DNA from: an uncultured Clostridia bacterium | Lineage (GTDB): Bacteria; Bacillota; Clostridia; Oscillospirales; Acutalibacteraceae | NCBI GenBank assembly: GCA_944385055.1 | Contig: CALWVT010000003.1 | Span: 124,001-188,000, forward strand | DNA length: 64,000 nt | Direction: 5' to 3' | Shown here: one piece after another, positions 42,217-49,912 of the stretch | Layout of the letters: every line of letters starts with the position of its first letter | Position numbering within the stretch: position 1 is the stretch's first letter | Position numbers and translations under genes: made by a program | The notes under the pieces: model-generated | The model's database searches: none | What the model was told of the DNA's origin: nothing | The model's input: the letters and a program-made list of their open reading frames with translations, nothing else

Positions 42217-43446
42217 GTGAAGAGGCAAACCATCCGAAAGCCGAAAGAACCCCTGACCCGTGCGGTGGTGATCCGCCGCGTTGTGATTGCCGTTTTGGTG
42301 GCCGTATTCTGCGTGTTCGTTGCGCTGATTAACGACGTGGACAAGGTCGTCATGAACAGCCGCGAAGGCCAGACCTTCGAGCGCGGCACCGTCACCCAGG
42401 TCCTGCGCGACAATCTCCAGGAGGACGGCACGCGCGTGGGCGATCAGATCGTCATGATTCTCATGAAAACCGGTGTGCGCAAAGGTGAGGAAATTATGGC
42501 CACGAGCAGCAACGGCTACTTGTTCGGCGCCGCGTGCGAGCCGGGTACGAACGTGGTGGTCATGCAGAGTATCGCCGGGGAGGATACGGTGGCGAGCGTC
42601 TACGCGCCCGACCGCGAGATTCCCATTTACATCTTTGCGCTCGTGTTCATTGCACTTTTGTGCCTGATTGGCGGCAAGCAGGGGGCAAAAGGCGCCGTTG
42701 GCATTGTCTTTTCGTTTTTCTGTATCATCTTCGTTTATCTGCCGCTCGTGTACCGCGGGCTGTCGCCGTTCTGGCTGGCGGTGTTCGTGTGCGCGCTGAC
42801 GACGGTCGTGACGATGTACCTAATCGGCGGGCCGACGAAGAAGACGGCCGTCGCAATCGGCGGCACGATTGCCGGCGTTGTCGTTTCGGGCATCGCGGCG
42901 ACGATTTTCGGCGTGGCCGCCGGCATTTCCGGCTACAATGTCGAGGATATTGAAACGCTTCTGACGATTGAAAATGCGGCGAATGTCCAGGTCAGCGGCC
43001 TGCTGTTCGCGGGCCTGCTGATTTCGAGCCTTGGCGCCGTGATGGACGTCGCGATGTCCATCGCGAGCGCGGTCAACGAGCTCTATGAGCACAACCCGCA
43101 GATTTCGAACAAAGAGCTCTTCAAAGCCGGCATTCACGTCGGCCGCGATATGATGGGCACGGACAGCAATACGCTGATTCTCGCGTTTGCCGGCACCAGC
43201 CTGAGTACGCTCGTGCTCGACTACGCCTACAACCTGCCATACCGCCAGATCATCAACTCCGGCAGCATCGGCATCGAGATCATGCAGGGGCTGTGCGGCA
43301 GCTTCGGCATCATTTTGAGCGTGCCGATTACGGTTGCGCTCGCCGTGTTGCTTTTGACCCGTCATGGGAAGCGTGCGGCGGCCCTGCCCGCGCAAGCGCC
43401 CGAAACGGCTCCGGAAAGCGCGGATGCCCCGAAGCCCGAAGCGTAA
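42217..43446 (+). CDS. YibE/F-like membrane protein
   Basis: A 409-aa integral membrane protein of the YibE/F family: one N-terminal helix (about 15-37), an extracellular beta-rich domain (40-125), and seven or so helices. The conserved part reads SGLLFAGLLISSLGAVMDVAMSIASAVNEL, then GRDMMGTDSNTLILAFAG. Function is unknown in this family. GTG 42217 is chosen since GAGGT lies upstream and the basic VKRQTIRKP start suits a membrane protein. It stands alone, ended by a strong terminator. Confidence 0.88.
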   Translation: MKRQTIRKPKEPLTRAVVIRRVVIAVLVAVFCVFVALINDVDKVVMNSREGQTFERGTVTQVLRDNLQEDGTRVGDQIVMILMKTGVRKGEEIMATSSNGYLFGAACEPGTNVVVMQSIAGEDTVASVYAPDREIPIYIFALVFIALLCLIGGKQGAKGAVGIVFSFFCIIFVYLPLVYRGLSPFWLAVFVCALTTVVTMYLIGGPTKKTAVAIGGTIAGVVVSGIAATIFGVAAGISGYNVEDIETLLTIENAANVQVSGLLFAGLLISSLGAVMDVAMSIASAVNELYEHNPQISNKELFKAGIHVGRDMMGTDSNTLILAFAGTSLSTLVLDYAYNLPYRQIINSGSIGIEIMQGLCGSFGIILSVPITVALAVLLLTRHGKRAAALPAQAPETAPESADAPKPEA

Positions 43447-43456
43447 AGGAACGACA

Positions 43457-43503
43457 AAACCGGCCCCGCAAGGCTTTTGAAACCTTGCGGGGCCGGCTTT
43501 TGT
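43457..43503. terminator. Bidirectional terminator between YibE/F gene and mnmA
   Basis: CCGGCCCCGCAAGG (43460-43473) pairs perfectly with CCTTGCGGGGCCGG (43483-43496), with short T tracts on both strands. Confidence 0.85.
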
Positions 43504-43533
43504 TTGCTTTGAAAAAGGCGTAGGAAAAGAAGC

Positions 43534-44577
43534 TTACACGGTAAATGGCGCGATGACGCCGCCGCCCAGCACGCGCGCACCGTCGTAAAAGACGGCCGCC
43601 TGCCCGGGCGCCGGGGCGCGCTGCGGCGCATCGAACTGCACGCCGCACGTGCCGTCTGCGTTCGGTGAAACGAGCGCCCACGCGGGTTTCGCCTGGTAGC
43701 GCACCTTGACCTGCGCGCGAAACGGCGCGGCGGGCGCTGCAACCGACACCCAATTCATGTTTTCAACCGTCAGGGTGCTGCGGTATTGGCTGCCCTCGGG
43801 CCCCAATACGACGCGGTTTTCTTTTGGGTCGAGCGCGACCACATACATCGGTACGCCCAATGCAATCCCAAGCCCCTTGCGCTGGCCGACCGTGTAGTGG
43901 AAAATTCCGCGGTGCCGCCCGAGTACGCGGCCCGTGCAGTCGACGAAGTCACCGGGCGTGTCGGGGATGCCGCAGCGGTTTAAAAACGCCGCGTAGTCGC
44001 CGTCCGGGATAAAGCAGATGTCTTGGCTTTCGGGCTTGTGTGCGACGGGCAGGTTCGCCTTCTCGGCGATGGCGCGGATTTCGGGCTTTGTCAGCGCTGC
44101 GAGCGGGAACAGCACGTGCGAAAGCTGCGCTTGCGAGAGCCGGTAGAGCACATAGCTTTGATCTTTTCCGGTCGGCACGGCCGAAAGGACGTACCGCCCC
44201 GTTTCGGTGTCGCGGGAAACGGCGGCGTAATGCCCCGTTGCAATGTACGAAAACCCGTTTTCCAGCGCAAAGTCGAGCATGGCGCCGAACTTGATCGCCT
44301 CGTTGCAGCGGATGCATGGATTTGGCGTGCGGCCGGCCGTGTACGCCGCGAGAAAGTCGCCGATGACGGCCTTTTGGAACGCCTCGCGCAGCGAGAGCAC
44401 CATGTGCGGGATTTTGAGCGCCTCGCACACGCGGCGCGCGTCTTCGGCCTCGGCCTCGCCGCCGTCGCGAAGAAGGAGCGTGCAGCCGGCCACGTCATAG
44501 CCCTGCTCGCGCAGCAAATAAGCGGCGGCGCTGCTGTCTACGCCGCCGCTCATGCCGATGAAAACGCGCGGCTTCAT
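43534..44577 (-). CDS. mnmA: tRNA-specific 2-thiouridylase MnmA
   Basis: A 347-aa ATP-dependent enzyme that puts sulfur on U34 of tRNA-Lys, -Glu and -Gln. The PP-loop GMSGGVDSSAAAYLL is at residues 8-22; Cys in TPNPCIRCNEAIKFG and the second catalytic Cys in ESQDICFIPDGDY are present, with the late GQRKGLGI motif and a C-terminal beta domain. Sulfur is usually passed on by a cysteine desulfurase, not found here. It overlaps the preceding gene by four bases (ATGA). Confidence 0.96.
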   Translation of the reverse strand: MKPRVFIGMSGGVDSSAAAYLLREQGYDVAGCTLLLRDGGEAEAEDARRVCEALKIPHMVLSLREAFQKAVIGDFLAAYTAGRTPNPCIRCNEAIKFGAMLDFALENGFSYIATGHYAAVSRDTETGRYVLSAVPTGKDQSYVLYRLSQAQLSHVLFPLAALTKPEIRAIAEKANLPVAHKPESQDICFIPDGDYAAFLNRCGIPDTPGDFVDCTGRVLGRHRGIFHYTVGQRKGLGIALGVPMYVVALDPKENRVVLGPEGSQYRSTLTVENMNWVSVAAPAAPFRAQVKVRYQAKPAWALVSPNADGTCGVQFDAPQRAPAPGQAAVFYDGARVLGGGVIAPFTV

Positions 44578-45119
44578 GCGTTGGGCGACTCGGTATCGTC
44601 CGCCGCCTCGGTGTCGGGCGCCGGCGCAGGCTGCGGGGGCTGCGGGGCCGGTACGGCGTCTACTTCGATATTGTCCGGGTCGTTCGCAATCGGGGAAGGC
44701 GTTGTGTCGTATTTGTCATACGGTGCCGCCTCCGACGCGATGTTCACGCCGACGTTGTAGCTGCACTGCGTGCAGTCGTCCGTGCAGGAAACGCAGGCCG
44801 GATTTCCGGGATCTTTTGCCCGGGCTTCGGCTTCCTTGACCGCTTCCTCGTGCAGCGCGTGCATTTTGTCGAACGCGCGCTGCATCCGCCGGGTGCTCTC
44901 GTCAATCGAGGTGCACAGTGCTTCCGTCTCCTGGTTCTCCTTGTCGCGCAGGTGTTCGTAGTAGTATTTTCCCAGTGCTACATAGGCGCGTGCGCAGTTT
45001 TCCCGTTCATTTTTGATGACGATGCGCAGGCGGTTGACGATGGCGCTGCGGTGATTTTTTTCAAAGATCCCTGTAATGGTATCCGTGATTTGCTGGCTGA
45101 TCGTTTCGAAGATTCCCAT
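44574..45119 (-). CDS. Coiled-coil protein with a four-Cys motif, partner of mnmA
   Basis: A 181-aa soluble protein that I do not recognise. Residues 1-105 are helical and charged (MGIFETISQQITDTITGIF and IVNRLRIVIKNERENCARAYVALGKYYYEHL style), residues 110-122 hold CVSCTDDCTQCS, which could bind a metal, and the tail is Pro/Ala/Asp-rich and disordered. GGAGGAATG precedes the ATG at 45119. It overlaps mnmA by four bases, so the two are coupled; a link to tRNA modification or sulfur transfer is only a guess. Confidence 0.75.
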   Translation of the reverse strand: MGIFETISQQITDTITGIFEKNHRSAIVNRLRIVIKNERENCARAYVALGKYYYEHLRDKENQETEALCTSIDESTRRMQRAFDKMHALHEEAVKEAEARAKDPGNPACVSCTDDCTQCSYNVGVNIASEAAPYDKYDTTPSPIANDPDNIEVDAVPAPQPPQPAPAPDTEAADDTESPNA

Positions 45120-45296
45120 AATGCATTCCTCCATTTGCCGCCGCTTTCCGCACGCGGCGCGGCTTTTCGAATCACGTGCGTTGTTTTTATCATTATACCC
45201 CATAACCGGGAAAATGAACAGAGGGTTTTGTGCTTTTTTCCGTTTTTGCACCGCCGCGCGAATTCGCAAAATGCGGTGGGATTTTACCCGAAAACG

Positions 45297-45305
45297 TGCT
45301 ATAAT
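45297..45305 (+). promoter_or_regulatory. Extended -10 promoter of the CpXC gene
   Basis: TGCTATAAT with no clear -35, 58 bases before the start codon. Confidence 0.65.
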
Positions 45306-45362
45306 AAAAACGGCGTCCGTTCCCAAGGCGTCAAACGAAAGGGTTGAAGGGAGTTTTCGAAT

Positions 45363-46076
45363 ATGTCTACGCAGGTCAACAAGGACGTCTGCTGCCCGCA
45401 GTGCGGGAAACCGGTGCGCACGAAGATGTGGACCGGCATCAGCGCGCAGACGGAGCCGGAAATGCGCGCGCGCATCTTGGACGAAACCTTTTTCGATTGG
45501 CAGTGCCCGCACTGTGGCTATCAGGCCGAGCTTGTGTATCCGTGCCTTTACCACGACAAGGCGCGCAAGTTCATGGTCTACCTTGTGCCGGAGGGCAACG
45601 AAAAGGACCTGAAAAAGGTGAATGTGGACGAGCGCTTCCCGCAGCTGCACGACGTCAAAAAGCGTGTGGTGGTTTCACCGATGGAATTGAAAGAAAAAAT
45701 CCTCGTGTTTGAAGCGGGGTTAGACGACGTCGGCATCGAGCTTGTGAAAGCCGGGATCGCGGCGGCGGTCGAGGAGAAAAACGGCGTCAGCGTGGAGGCC
45801 GGCTGTTTCTGCTTTGCCGACCCGCAGGGCGACCGGATTGGGTTTTTGTTTTTCCCGGAGGGCAGCAACCAGCCGATGAAGAAGGCGGCGCGCCTGTTTA
45901 CGTATGAAAAGGCGATGGAGATTGCGAAGGAATGCAAGTTTACGCCCGGCGAAGATTTCGCGCGCGTGGACGGGCTTCTGGCTGCACGGCTGTTGGAGCA
46001 GTATCAGCGCTTGCCTGCCACCCCGGCGACGGAAAATTCTTCGTCCGCTCCCGCAGACGGTGGGGACGCTTCTTAA
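45363..46076 (+). CDS. CpXC domain protein
   Basis: A 237-aa protein whose N-terminal 125 residues form a CpXC domain: two Cys pairs in CCPQCGKPV and WQCPHCGYQ that probably bind zinc, followed by the conserved YHDKARKFMVYLVPEG. The C-terminal part (about 120-230) is mixed and ends in a Ser/Ala-rich tail. Function is unknown; CpXC proteins are usually stand-alone in clostridia. GAAGGGAG lies before the ATG. Confidence 0.88.
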   Translation: MSTQVNKDVCCPQCGKPVRTKMWTGISAQTEPEMRARILDETFFDWQCPHCGYQAELVYPCLYHDKARKFMVYLVPEGNEKDLKKVNVDERFPQLHDVKKRVVVSPMELKEKILVFEAGLDDVGIELVKAGIAAAVEEKNGVSVEAGCFCFADPQGDRIGFLFFPEGSNQPMKKAARLFTYEKAMEIAKECKFTPGEDFARVDGLLAARLLEQYQRLPATPATENSSSAPADGGDAS

Positions 46077-46167
46077 AAAGAATTTTTATTTTTAAAAGGG
46101 TTTGCCGGAGTGCAGGCCCTTTTTTATTTTGAGGCTTGCTGCCCCGGGGTGTTTTTCTTTTTTACGA

Positions 46168-46967
46168 ACTGCGCTTTTTTATCCCCTTTACGTTTATTGA
46201 AAATTTTGATTGATTCCTTCGACGCGCTTACCCCTTCGGGGCACTTCGCAGGCCGTAGGCACTGCTTTTTTGCCGAGAGCTTTCTTTATCCCCTTACCTT
46301 TCTTTAAATTTTTAATTTTTCCCTTCGACGCGCTTACCCCTTCGGGGCACTTCGCAGGCCGCGCCGGGCCCCTACTTTCTGGCCAGCAGAAAGTAGGCAA
46401 AGACTGGCCAAAGAGGGCTGCGCCCCCTTTGGGATTCCCCCTTTTGGTCGCGCTGGCGCGGCCTTCGGCCGCAATTCGCGCGAGGGGAGTGACGGAACTC
46501 CTAGCCGCTTACGCGGCAGGAGCTTCCGGGAGATTTGCGAAGGCATTGCCGCAAAAGCCGTTTCGAACGCGGTACCATGCGCGTTCGCGCATGATCGGCA
46601 GATGTTCCCTAATGGGGAACGCAGGGGGCCAGGGGGCGTCAGCCCCCACCCTGAAGCGGTGGAGGTGCGGCGGCTGTGGCGAGCGCGCATGCGCTCGCGG
46701 CCTTCCCCAACGGCACCGAAGCTCCAGCCGCGAAGCGGCGAGGAGTTCGGCCAATCCGGGTAGCGCAGCGAGACTTGGGGGTTTCCAAAGGGGGGCGTTC
46801 AGCACCCCACTTTGGTCCGGGGATCCGCAAGGGGGTGAAACTCCCTTGCGCCTGTCTTTTGCTTACTTTTCTGCAGGAGCAGAAAAGTAAGGGCCCCGCG
46901 CGGCCCGAGCGCGTCGAAGGGAAAAGATAAAATTTTAAGAAGACGTAAAGAGGGTAAACAAAGTTTC
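46168..46967. repeat. Non-coding inverted-repeat, hairpin-rich element
   Basis: About 800 bases with no credible gene. A 40-base segment beginning CCTTCGACGCGCTTACCCCT occurs twice in direct order (46216-46255 and 46322-46361). About 50 bases ending at its GACGCGC return inverted at about 46909-46965. Inside these ends, two similar hairpins face each other (CTACTTTCTG/CAGAAAGTAG at 46372-46396, CTTACTTTTCTG/CAGAAAAGTAAG at 46862-46890), with several G/C-rich hairpins between. It resembles a MITE-like or structured-RNA repeat. No transposase is present. Confidence 0.7.
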
Positions 46968-47110
46968 CGCGAGAAAAGCCCCGGGGGCGGCCCGAGCCTC
47001 CAAACGAAGCCCCGCGTGCGTCAAACGGCAAAGGAAAATAAAAAACCATTTTACCATTTTACTTGTGCAAGATGACTGCATTTATCGGCTAAAAAACGCT
47101 GAATTTCCGC

Positions 47111-47139
47111 TTGCGTTTAACGTTAAACGTCAGTATACT
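47111..47139 (+). promoter_or_regulatory. Promoter with perfect palindromic operator (LacI-type) for the GH13 gene
   Basis: TTGCGT (47111-47116), 17-base spacer, TATACT (47134-47139). A 16-base perfect palindrome, CGTTTAACGTTAAACG (47114-47129), covers the -35 end and most of the spacer. Its central CG and symmetry are like LacI-family operators, so repression relieved by an alpha-glucoside is likely. No regulator gene is nearby. Confidence 0.78.
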
Positions 47140-47181
47140 AAGAGAAGAAACAGCGGAATCAAACGAAAGGTGGTTTTCAAC

Positions 47182-48834
47182 ATGGATAAGACTTCCTGGT
47201 GGAAAAAGAGCGTGGTCTATCAGATTTATCCGCGCAGCTTTATGGATTCGAACGGCGACGGCATCGGCGACTTGAACGGCATCACGTCGCGTCTGCCGTA
47301 CCTTGCGAAACTCGGCGTCGACGTGCTGTGGCTGTCGCCGGTCTATCAAAGCCCCAACGACGACAACGGCTACGATATCAGCAATTATCGCGCGATTATG
47401 GATGAGTTCGGCACGATGGAAGACTTTGACCGCATGCTCGCCACGGCTCACGGCCTGGGCTTGAAGATCGTCATGGACCTCGTTGTCAACCATACGAGCG
47501 ACGAGCACGCCTGGTTTGTGGAAAGCCGCAAGAGCCGCGAGAACCCCTACCGCGATTACTACATCTGGCGTGACCCCGTCGACGGCCACGAGCCCACGCA
47601 GGTCGAGAGCTGCTTCTCCGGCAGCGCCTGGCAGTACGACGAAACAACCGGCCAGTATTACCTGCACCTGTTCAGCAAAAAGCAGCCCGACTTAAACTGG
47701 GATAACCCGAAGGTCCGCGACGCCGTGTTCGACATGATGGACTGGTGGTGCCAGAAGGGCATCGACGGCTTCCGCATGGATGTCATCAGCCTGATCTCGA
47801 AGTCGCCGGAATTCTTTGAGCCGGCCGAAAAGGGCCGTGAAGTGGGCGCCGCGAACGGCCCGCACGAGCACGAATATCTGCAGGAAATGAATGAGCGTGT
47901 GCTCTCGCACTACGACCTGATGACCGTGGGTGAGTGCCCCGGCGTGACGGTCGAAGAGGCGAAGAAATATGCCCGCAACGACGGCAAGGAGCTCAGCATG
48001 GTGTTCCAGTTTGAGCTCATGGATGCCGACGGCGGCGAAACCGGCAAATGGAACGACCGCAAGCCGCAGCTTTCCTATGTAAAGGAAAACCTGACGAAGT
48101 GGCAGCTCGGCCTGCGCGGGTATGCGTGGAACAGCCTGTTCTGGGACAACCACGACCAGCCGCGCTGCGTCTCGCGCTTTGGCGACGATTCCACCGAGGA
48201 GAACCGCGTCCATTCGGCGAAAATGCTCGCGACCTGCCTGCACATGCTTCAGGGCACGCCGTATATCTATCAGGGCGAAGAGCTCGGCATGACGAACTAC
48301 CCGTTCCAGTCTTTGTCCGAATGCCGCGACATCGAGGCGGTCAATGCGTACCATGAATTTGTCGATGAGAAAAAGCAGTTTACGCCCGACGAAATGATGC
48401 GCTATATCCGCAAGGCCAGCCGCGATAACGCGCGCACGCCGATGCAGTGGGACGCGACCGCGAACGCCGGCTTTACGACCGGCACGCCGTGGATCGCCGT
48501 CAACCCGAATTATCGGACGATCAACGCCGAGGCGGCATTAAAGGACCCGGATTCGGTCTACTATTACTACCAGAAGCTCATCGCGCTGCGCCACACGCTG
48601 CCGGTTGTGACGGACGGCGACTATGCGCTGCTCGACACGGACGACCGTCTGTACTGCTACACGCGCGCGGACGCCGATCAGAAGCTCTTGATCTGCTGCA
48701 ACTTCTCGAAGGACGAGGTCCCCTATGAGATTCCGGCGGAATTTGCAAAGGCCAAACTGCTGCTGTGCAATTACGAGGAATATCCGCAGGATCGCCTGCG
48801 CCCGTATGAAGCGCGCGTCTACCTGCTCGGCTGA
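47182..48834 (+). CDS. Alpha-glucosidase/oligo-1,6-glucosidase (GH13)
   Basis: A 550-aa cytoplasmic glycosidase of GH13 subfamily 31 type, without a signal peptide. It cuts terminal glucose from isomaltose, maltose or sucrose-like substrates. The four GH13 regions are present: DLVVNHTSDEH, GFRMDVISLI (nucleophile Asp), MTVGECPGV (acid/base Glu) and FWDNHDQPR (third acid). N-terminus WWKKSVVYQIYPRSFMDSNGDG is typical. GAAAGGTGG precedes the ATG at 47182. The gene stands alone between the palindromic promoter and a terminator. Confidence 0.96.
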   Translation: MDKTSWWKKSVVYQIYPRSFMDSNGDGIGDLNGITSRLPYLAKLGVDVLWLSPVYQSPNDDNGYDISNYRAIMDEFGTMEDFDRMLATAHGLGLKIVMDLVVNHTSDEHAWFVESRKSRENPYRDYYIWRDPVDGHEPTQVESCFSGSAWQYDETTGQYYLHLFSKKQPDLNWDNPKVRDAVFDMMDWWCQKGIDGFRMDVISLISKSPEFFEPAEKGREVGAANGPHEHEYLQEMNERVLSHYDLMTVGECPGVTVEEAKKYARNDGKELSMVFQFELMDADGGETGKWNDRKPQLSYVKENLTKWQLGLRGYAWNSLFWDNHDQPRCVSRFGDDSTEENRVHSAKMLATCLHMLQGTPYIYQGEELGMTNYPFQSLSECRDIEAVNAYHEFVDEKKQFTPDEMMRYIRKASRDNARTPMQWDATANAGFTTGTPWIAVNPNYRTINAEAALKDPDSVYYYYQKLIALRHTLPVVTDGDYALLDTDDRLYCYTRADADQKLLICCNFSKDEVPYEIPAEFAKAKLLLCNYEEYPQDRLRPYEARVYLLG

Positions 48835-48862
48835 ATCCCTGAAAAATGAAACGAACGCAATG

Positions 48863-48914
48863 AAAAACGCGGACGCATCCGTTCCCCGAAGGGCGGAGGC
48901 GTCCGCGCTTTTTC
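48863..48914. terminator. Bidirectional terminator after the GH13 gene
   Basis: GCGGACGCATCCG (48869-48881) pairs with CGGAGGCGTCCGC (48894-48906) with one mismatch; T tracts lie on both sides, so it also ends the converging DUF1848 transcript. Confidence 0.85.
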
Positions 48915-48946
48915 TTGTGCTATTTTTCTTATGCTATAAATGAATG

Positions 48947-49894
48947 TTATAAAGATGATAGATCCCACGAAAGCTGGCGCTGTGCGCAGGCGCGCATGGC
49001 CCGCGTTTTCACCGTGTCCGCTTCGGAAAGATGGCCCCAAAGCAGCGGGGAATCGGGATCGTGCAGCGAAGCGTGGTTTGCCGCCGAAGCGGCGGAAGCG
49101 GTCGCATAGCAGTAAACGCAGCCGCTGCGGCACGTGTCGTATGCGCCGATATCGATGCTTTCCGCGCAGCCGCAGGCGGGCCGCTGGTTTGGGTCCTTTC
49201 GCACGGCGAGCGGGCAGCCCAGCAGGCGCGAAAACAGCGCCCCGTCGACGCAGTGCCCGTGTTCGATGCCATACGCCGAAAGGTCGATTTCCTCGGCACA
49301 CGTCTGAAGACGCAGCCCATACCGCTTTGCAATTTCGGAAAAGCCTTCGGCCAGCCGCCGCTGCGCGTCCGGCGGGCACGGTGCCGCTTGCAGCGGCGCC
49401 AAACGGTGGCGGATTCCGCGGTAAACGTCCAAAAAACTCAGCGTACACACTTCGGTGTATGGCGAAAGGGCTTTGGCGAGCGCCGCGAACGCCCGCAGAT
49501 GGAACGCTTCCGTGTAGCGCGGGCTTAAAAAAATCGGGTCATAGCGCCAAAGCACGCGCGAGGGACCGAGCCGCCTCGAGAGTTCCCGAAATGCCGGCAG
49601 CAGGACCTCCCGTTTGGCGGGCAGTCCCGGCTCGACGTCGGGACCGTATGGCGTCAGCGTAAACTGAAACACGAACGGGTACGCGCGAAGCGCGTCGAGG
49701 CGCCCGAGCATCGGCACGGGGTTTTTGGTCCAGAATACGATGCCGTCGACGACATCGGGCGAAAGGGAAATCTTCGACACGGCGTGCGGATTGCGCGGAT
49801 TGCGCACGAGCACAAAGCCCGCTTGCAGGCGGTTATAAAACCATGGCGCATAGTGTGCCGGGATATCCGTGCGCCGGCTGACACTCAAAAGCAT
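48947..49894 (-). CDS. DUF1848 family protein
   Basis: A 315-aa soluble protein that starts LLSVSRRTDIPAHYAPWFYNRL, the family mark, followed by DGIVFWTKNPVPML and FQFTLTPYG. A Cys cluster near the C-terminus (ACGCAESIDIGAYDTCRSGC and VYCYA) resembles an iron-sulfur or metal site; radical-SAM-like activity has been suggested for the family but not shown to my knowledge. ATG 49894 is chosen for AAGGGG six bases upstream; GTG 49909 is an alternative. It follows the GH36 gene by 18 bases on the same strand. Confidence 0.85.
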   Translation of the reverse strand: MLLSVSRRTDIPAHYAPWFYNRLQAGFVLVRNPRNPHAVSKISLSPDVVDGIVFWTKNPVPMLGRLDALRAYPFVFQFTLTPYGPDVEPGLPAKREVLLPAFRELSRRLGPSRVLWRYDPIFLSPRYTEAFHLRAFAALAKALSPYTEVCTLSFLDVYRGIRHRLAPLQAAPCPPDAQRRLAEGFSEIAKRYGLRLQTCAEEIDLSAYGIEHGHCVDGALFSRLLGCPLAVRKDPNQRPACGCAESIDIGAYDTCRSGCVYCYATASAASAANHASLHDPDSPLLWGHLSEADTVKTRAMRACAQRQLSWDLSSL

Positions 49895-49912
49895 GCGCGG
49901 CCCCTTCACACG

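Noticed and set aside
46210-46890. 226-aa frame inside the inverted-repeat element
   Set aside because: It runs through repeats and hairpins, lacks a ribosome site and has repeat-derived, low-complexity sequence; other frames are open as well.
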